DNA of 64,000 nt from [Candidatus Thermochlorobacteriaceae] bacterium GBChlB (GTDB lineage: Bacteria > Bacteroidota > Chlorobiia > Chlorobiales > Thermochlorobacteraceae): NCBI GenBank assembly GCA_000724175.1, contig JPGV01000009.1, forward strand, positions 1 to 64,000, in the 5' to 3' direction. Below the pieces are notes generated by a model. It had not been told where the DNA came from. It searched no databases and saw only the letters and a list, made by a program, of their open reading frames with translations. Position numbers and translations under genes: made by a program. The number at the start of each line of letters is the position of its first letter. Position 1 is the first letter of the stretch. This document shows positions 59,660 through 64,000 of this stretch, in pieces.

Positions 59660-60847
59660 ATGTCAACGCCTAATTATGATAAGTTCAAAGTCATCGTATT
59701 GGTTATTTTAGTAGTGGGAGTTTCCCTCGGAATACCAATCATTTCGCTTCTCGACCCCACCCTCATTTTTTCAGGGCAGATTCCGAGTTACCATTATTCG
59801 GGGCAATTTGGAATTCACATACTTAGTTCTCGCGCGGAAAAAATTGATGTTGGATTTCGGGGCGACGCGCCGTTTATCTGGATGGCATCGCTGAAAAACG
59901 CTATGACCCGCAATTTTAGCGGCCGTCTCGATATCATCAACCCGATTGAAAAAAAAAAATTGGTCACTTCGCTTAGCGATGAACAGTTAGGCTCGCCTGG
60001 AACTTCTGTGAGGGAGTTGTCGCGCTGTGGCGAGTATTTCGCCACAGTACACGGAGGCAACTTACAACTTCGAGCCGCAGACGGCGAACTGGTGGAAAAC
60101 AACGAGACGCTCGCTAAAAAATTTCCCGAACTCGGAGCGGGCATTGGAAAAGCGGAGAAACCATTCGGCGGAGACAACCATTTTCTCCTGACAACGAAAG
60201 ACGGCTTTCAATACTGGTATTTCCCGCTACAACAAGTTCTGCTTACAGAACAGCAGTATCGTGAGAAGGAAAAAAAGGTCTACGCCTACGACGCGCCGAT
60301 GGACACGACTGATAAAGACTATGAATTGCGGTATATGTGGGGACTTTCAAAGAAAACCGACGGCGTTAGGCAACAGCTTTACCTGACCGAGAAATACCAT
60401 CTATCGCTTGCGCCCGATTTCAGGCCAGGATCCTTAGAGAATCTGTTTAACGATATAGAGCGTTTTGCGCGTGATGCGGAACGCGGCTTGAGCAAGAGCA
60501 GACAGAATCAACGTTTAAGAAGCGAGAAATTAGTGATGGTTGCAGCGGACGTGTTTTTAGACGGAAAAATTCTGGCGTCCGATTCGCGCTACTGCGTTGT
60601 CTTACACAGCCAAACCATTGAGCCAGATGCTGATAAAATTTTGAGCTGCGTGAACCGCGAGGGGAAGATGTTGTGGCAAATCACTGCACCGAAATTCAAA
60701 TCGTTGGAGGAAGCCCGCAGCAACGACCTTTCGGGCGTCATTGGCAAAAACGCAGTGGCAATTATCAACAATGCATATAGAAACAGAGCGGCGTGTGGGC
60801 TTGATATTCAAACAGGCAAGCTATTATGGGAATTTAGCGCGTTCTGA
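59660..60847 (+). CDS. membrane-anchored protein with PQQ-like repeats, function unknown
   Basis: A 395-residue protein with one N-terminal helix (about residues 9-31) and a large extracytoplasmic part. Short strand repeats such as SGRLDIINPIEKKKLVTSLSDEQLG, LQLRAADGELVENNET and ILSCVNREGKMLWQIT, and ending GLDIQTGKLLWEF, resemble PQQ-like propeller blades. No catalytic residues are evident. It recalls the PA2928-type proteins but this is uncertain. A single ATG start at 59660 follows an AT-rich gap. Context, between puhE and psd, is not informative. Confidence 0.6.
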   Translation: MSTPNYDKFKVIVLVILVVGVSLGIPIISLLDPTLIFSGQIPSYHYSGQFGIHILSSRAEKIDVGFRGDAPFIWMASLKNAMTRNFSGRLDIINPIEKKKLVTSLSDEQLGSPGTSVRELSRCGEYFATVHGGNLQLRAADGELVENNETLAKKFPELGAGIGKAEKPFGGDNHFLLTTKDGFQYWYFPLQQVLLTEQQYREKEKKVYAYDAPMDTTDKDYELRYMWGLSKKTDGVRQQLYLTEKYHLSLAPDFRPGSLENLFNDIERFARDAERGLSKSRQNQRLRSEKLVMVAADVFLDGKILASDSRYCVVLHSQTIEPDADKILSCVNREGKMLWQITAPKFKSLEEARSNDLSGVIGKNAVAIINNAYRNRAACGLDIQTGKLLWEFSAF

Positions 60848-60862
60848 CTGCAACTTGCATCT

Positions 60863-61501
60863 TCAAAAGGTAGCCAAAATGGTTTCGCCTGCGGTAACAT
60901 TGTCGCCAAGACGCACATTTATCGTGGCGCTCTTCGGCAAAAAGACATCCACGCGCGAGCCAAATTTTATCATGCCGAACCGCTCGCCGATTTGAACCTC
61001 GTCGTTTGGCTTTAAATCGCACACAATTCGCCGCGCCACATAGCCTGAAATTTGCTTGAAGAACACCTTGACCCTGCCGTTCTCGATGCCGATTTCGGTG
61101 CGCTCGTTGCGCTCGCCCGATGCATGGTCAAACGCCGCGATGTAGTCTCCTTCAATGTATTTCAGATGCGTTACTTTTCCCGTGAGCGGAATCCGATTGA
61201 CATGAACATTTATCGGCGACATAAAAATGCTGACCTGCGTCGCCGAGCCGCCAAAAAAGTGATGCTCGACATCTTGGATTAAAACCACTTTGCCGTCGGC
61301 AGGCGACACGACAACGCCGTCTTTCAAGGGCGGTGTGCGACTTGGGTCACGGAAAAATTGCAGCGCGAAAAGAACGAGAAAAACGGCAATCGCCAACAGC
61401 GGCACGCCAATCGCAGTCGGTAGGAAATGCGCAACCGCAGCGATGAGAAGCGAAATCAGCGTAACTTTTGCGATGGTCGAGTAGCCGTAGGGCGTTATCA
61501 T
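60863..61501 (-). CDS. psd: phosphatidylserine decarboxylase, short (PSD-A/archaetidylserine) type
   Basis: A protein of 212 residues from the ATG at 61501; the upstream open frame overlaps tilS. Two helices near the N-terminus (about 10-45) anchor the enzyme. Conserved parts are FFRDPSRTPP, VVSPADGKVV, SIFMSPINVHVNRIPLTGKV and the self-cleavage site IKFGSRVDVFLP, where the Gly-Ser bond is cut to make the pyruvoyl group. It makes phosphatidylethanolamine. The gene is divergent from tilS with a 41-base gap, so their promoters must overlap. Confidence 0.9.
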   Translation of the reverse strand: MITPYGYSTIAKVTLISLLIAAVAHFLPTAIGVPLLAIAVFLVLFALQFFRDPSRTPPLKDGVVVSPADGKVVLIQDVEHHFFGGSATQVSIFMSPINVHVNRIPLTGKVTHLKYIEGDYIAAFDHASGERNERTEIGIENGRVKVFFKQISGYVARRIVCDLKPNDEVQIGERFGMIKFGSRVDVFLPKSATINVRLGDNVTAGETILATF

Positions 61502-61542
61502 AGCTTGAGGTTTGTATCTCGAAAACTTGGCGCGAAAATACA

Positions 61543-62514
61543 ATGAACGCGGTTGAGAAAAAATTTTTAGAGCATTGCCAAAAGCGAAAACTCTTTTCAA
61601 AAAACGAGCGCGTGCTGATGGCACTCTCTGGCGGCGCGGATTCCGTTGCGCTGCTTTGTTTGCTTTCCGCCATTCAGCCCGTTCTGAAACTCACACTGGC
61701 CGCCGCCCATTGCAATTTCAGGCTGCGCGGCACGGCAAGCGACAGCGATGAAACTTTCTGCAAAAAATTATGCGCAAAGCGAAACATCCCACTTTTCTCA
61801 ACGCGCTTTGAGACGAAACGCATCGCCGCTGAAAGGAAAACTTCGCTCGAAGAAACCGCCAGAAATTTACGCTACGCTTACTTTGAGGAAATTGCAGAAA
61901 CGCACAACTTCACAAAGATTACAACCGCGCATCATGCCGACGACAATGTCGAGACGATTCTCTTCAATCTCTCTCGTGGCTCATCCATTCTGGGGCTTTC
62001 GGGCATCGCTGAACAACGCGGCAGTATCGTGCGTCCAATGCTTTACCTTTCTCGCGCGGATATTTTAGACTATCTGAAATCGAAGCGACAACGCTATCGC
62101 ACCGACGCCAGCAATTTTTCCGACGACTTTGACCGGAATTTTATTCGATTGCGCGTCATTCCCCTTCTTGAAAAGCGGTTCAAGCATAAACTTTCGGCGA
62201 ACCTTCTTCGGCTTGCGGCAAATGTAACTGAACTTGCAGCATTTTTAGACGAGCATCTTGAACAACTTGCGCAGAAAAAAACACTCGACCTTGCACAAGG
62301 CAGGTTTCAGGTCGCCGACTTGAAATCGCTCACGCCGTTTGAGCAAAAAGAACTCTTCAAGCGCGCGCTGAAGCGTTTTTCAATTGAGCCAAACGCGACG
62401 CTGCTTAGCGACCTTGTGCATTTATTACAGACACAATCGGGACGGAAAATTGTCGTCAGCCCTGCCCTACAAGTTCACTGGAAAGGCAAAGAAATTCTGT
62501 TCGTGAAAATATAG
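61543..62514 (+). CDS. tilS: tRNA(Ile)-lysidine synthetase
   Basis: A 323-residue ATP-pyrophosphatase. The P-loop is LMALSGGADSVALLCLL near residue 30, followed by AAAHCNFRLRGTASDSDETF and TTAHHADDNVETILFNLSRGS, both typical of TilS. It changes C34 of tRNA-Ile (CAU) to lysidine, an essential step. The C-terminal domain seen in longer enzymes is reduced, as in many bacteria. The ATG start is clear. It is divergent from psd and convergent with the lycopene cyclase gene. Confidence 0.93.
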   Translation: MNAVEKKFLEHCQKRKLFSKNERVLMALSGGADSVALLCLLSAIQPVLKLTLAAAHCNFRLRGTASDSDETFCKKLCAKRNIPLFSTRFETKRIAAERKTSLEETARNLRYAYFEEIAETHNFTKITTAHHADDNVETILFNLSRGSSILGLSGIAEQRGSIVRPMLYLSRADILDYLKSKRQRYRTDASNFSDDFDRNFIRLRVIPLLEKRFKHKLSANLLRLAANVTELAAFLDEHLEQLAQKKTLDLAQGRFQVADLKSLTPFEQKELFKRALKRFSIEPNATLLSDLVHLLQTQSGRKIVVSPALQVHWKGKEILFVKI

Positions 62515-62541
62515 ATTGCGTTGAACTTTACTTCTTACCTT

Positions 62542-64000
62542 CTACGCTCTTTCTTTGCCGCTTGCGAGCGTTTGCGCCGCCCAGCCTGCCCAATTTTGCA
62601 GCCAACTCACGCTTCCCGACACGCCTAATTTTTGATACGCGATTGCAAAAATCTTTGGATATGTTGCGCCAACAGTCAAAATCAGCGTCGTGAAATCAGC
62701 AAGCGACATCTCGTCTCGAAACATTGTTTCGCGGTAGCGCGGCGGCAGTTTATCCAACACTTTCATAATCTCGTTCATCAAATCATTCACAAAATTTGGC
62801 TCATCGGTCGCCTTATTGAAGCACATAAATTTCATCAGATTCGACATAATCGCCACATTTGGTTCGTAGGCGTTGATGTGTTCCAAGCGCGTTTTATCGA
62901 GCGCATTTTGTTCTAATGCAACGGCTAATTGACCCGCTGTGCGCTCTAAATTCCGCACCATTGACCCAAATCCGCAAAATGTAAGCGGCGAGGACAGCGA
63001 CGCTGCGTCGCCAAACAATACCACTCGGTCGTCCGCCGTTACCCGCGTCTTTGAAAATCCTTCATGGTGATATGCTGGTATAATTCCAAAAACAGGTTTA
63101 TGAATTTTAAACTGCGCCGATGGCTTTTTGTAAGTTGGTAATTTTTCAAAGTAAGTTTCAAATAAGTTCAACAAACGTTTGTCGTTTTCAGAGTCAATCG
63201 CATCGTAGAAGAAAAGGTAGCTTGTAAATTCAGTATTGGTGGCTGGAAATCCTTCCCAAATCAATTGACGGGCATTGCCGTTGGAAAAATCTGCTGCTTC
63301 TGTGCTGGCAAGAATTTCACCGATGTCGTAGTCAATTCCTTCCAAGCCGCTGGCGAGTGTGCCAACTGTCGGACAGCAGTGTGTTTGCGGGATTCCGTCG
63401 TTAAGCTGCATCGCAATCGGAGATAAAACGCCCATTGTATCGACCAAAACTTTTGACTTAAAGTAACGTGTTTGCCCGTTTTTTTCCACCTCAACGACAA
63501 CGCCGTCGTCGAGTTTAAAGCAGCGTTTGAACAGGGTTTGTCCAAGAATTTTGTTGTGCGGATTTTTCGTGATGCGCTCCAAAGCAAGCCGCAGAATCGC
63601 ATCGGATTCAATTGCGCAGTCCAGCACGCCGTCAATAAATAGTCTTTTGCGCGCGCCTGTTGCGGCGAATTCTACAAAGCCAGTTTTGTAAGTTTTCGTA
63701 ATGGCTTTCTCCGCCTCTGCCTGCGGAATAAGGTTCATTTTATCCAGCCGTGCAAGTTCGCGCAGCGAGATATTCCAGTCGCGGTGGGTTTTAGCAGGCG
63801 TGTATTTATCGATAACGAGGACGGTTTTTTCGTAGAGTTTCACAAGTGCTGCGGCGTGCAGAAGTCCCAGCGTTGCGCCCGCATAAATCAGGTCATACGT
63901 GCCAGAGATCTCGATGCCTTTTGGCAATTTCGAGCTGTCCAAAATGACGGTCGGAACATGCGCGCGTCCGATTTGCGACCAATAGTCGTCGATGTCGAGG
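62542..64000 (-). CDS. lycopene cyclase, CruA/CruP family (5' part outside the window)
   Basis: The frame on the minus strand stays open through an internal Met at 63942 to the right edge, so the gene continues outside. The visible 485 residues include the FAD-binding start ISGTYDLIYAGATLGLLHAAALV, KSKVLVDTMGVLSP, VVLFGDAASLSSPLTFCGFGSMVRNL near the second dinucleotide site, and a C-terminal helical domain. CruA of Chlorobi cyclises lycopene to gamma- or beta-carotene; CruP is a related protein. The N-terminal part outside the window would help decide. It converges with tilS. Confidence 0.85.
   Translation of the reverse strand, partial: LDIDDYWSQIGRAHVPTVILDSSKLPKGIEISGTYDLIYAGATLGLLHAAALVKLYEKTVLVIDKYTPAKTHRDWNISLRELARLDKMNLIPQAEAEKAITKTYKTGFVEFAATGARKRLFIDGVLDCAIESDAILRLALERITKNPHNKILGQTLFKRCFKLDDGVVVEVEKNGQTRYFKSKVLVDTMGVLSPIAMQLNDGIPQTHCCPTVGTLASGLEGIDYDIGEILASTEAADFSNGNARQLIWEGFPATNTEFTSYLFFYDAIDSENDKRLLNLFETYFEKLPTYKKPSAQFKIHKPVFGIIPAYHHEGFSKTRVTADDRVVLFGDAASLSSPLTFCGFGSMVRNLERTAGQLAVALEQNALDKTRLEHINAYEPNVAIMSNLMKFMCFNKATDEPNFVNDLMNEIMKVLDKLPPRYRETMFRDEMSLADFTTLILTVGATYPKIFAIAYQKLGVSGSVSWLQNWAGWAAQTLASGKERA

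Noticed and set aside
1-64000. Mobile elements or prophage
   Set aside because: No transposase, integrase, terminal inverted repeats or phage structural genes were recognised on either strand.

Overview
The window is from a phototrophic member of the Chlorobi (green-bacterial lineage). The strongest markers are a full-length Fenna-Matthews-Olson protein gene (fmoA, 33517-34623, minus), a PscC-type reaction-centre cytochrome c (14809-15807, minus), a bacteriochlorophyllide dehydrogenase bchC (2516-3472), a (bacterio)chlorophyll synthase (56814-57824), the 3' part of a CruA/CruP lycopene cyclase (running off the right edge) and a Chlorobium-type sepiapterin reductase (13988-14707, minus). PorV, PorX and a protein with a type IX sorting domain show type IX secretion. 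Several promoters have the Bacteroidetes-like form TTG/TTTG, 19-21 bases, TAnnTTTG. PuhE, type IX secretion and an acetyl-CoA acetyltransferase together suggest a Chloroherpeton- or Thermochlorobacter-like lineage rather than classical Chlorobium. That placement is an inference; there is no 16S gene here.

Layout. 1-302: a short CRISPR array (4 repeats, 3 spacers) without cas genes in view. 303-4408: a fused phytol kinase/phytyl-phosphate kinase, rpsO, bchC and a membrane protein. 4453-9404: porV, a 1018-residue type IX cargo with an inactivated M6 protease motif, and a small secreted protein. 9567-14707: rluE, a short-chain dehydrogenase, a Na+/H+ antiporter, glyS, a tiny membrane protein and sepiapterin reductase. 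14741-19351: pscC, a lipid kinase, a CNNM/CorC protein, a cupin and a small secreted Lys-rich protein. 19504-22791: metK, an aspartyl-protease-like gene and ahcY behind a long structured leader that ends in a terminator. 22879-26858: asd, a PAS histidine kinase, and a PilM-like/ComEA-like pair. 27012-33202: dppB-like permease, ccmC, gatA (3' end shortened), a two-gene nucleotidyltransferase module, DUF4337, sucD and a SMUG2-like glycosylase. 33417-36538: fmoA with its 3' hairpins, a methyltransferase and a DUF4905 protein. 36561-41902 (minus): a small protein, a CheY-like regulator, a GDPD lipoprotein, an NtrC-type regulator, tRNA-Arg(CCU) and mutL. 42040-45868: an SDR39U1 protein, a histidine kinase and a two-receiver regulator. 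45953-52658: scpA, DUF1015, porX, tsaE, tsaB and a TPR lipoprotein. 52788-56081: a PHP phosphoesterase, a ferredoxin, thiolase and two small proteins. 56174-59587: a peroxiredoxin, chlorophyll synthase, a TSUP transporter and puhE. 59660-64000: a PQQ-like protein, psd, tilS and the lycopene cyclase.

The genes work together in five themes. Pigment and photosystem: phytol activation, BchC, chlorophyll synthase, PuhE, FmoA, PscC and lycopene cyclase. The SAM cycle: metK and ahcY in one putative operon under a candidate RNA element. Type IX secretion: PorV, the cargo and PorX. Two-component signalling: two histidine kinases and four receiver proteins. Housekeeping translation and tRNA modification: rpsO, glyS, gatA, tsaE/tsaB, tilS and rluE. 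No integrase, transposase or phage gene was seen. The parts that look most accessory are the CRISPR array and the nucleotidyltransferase module after gatA.
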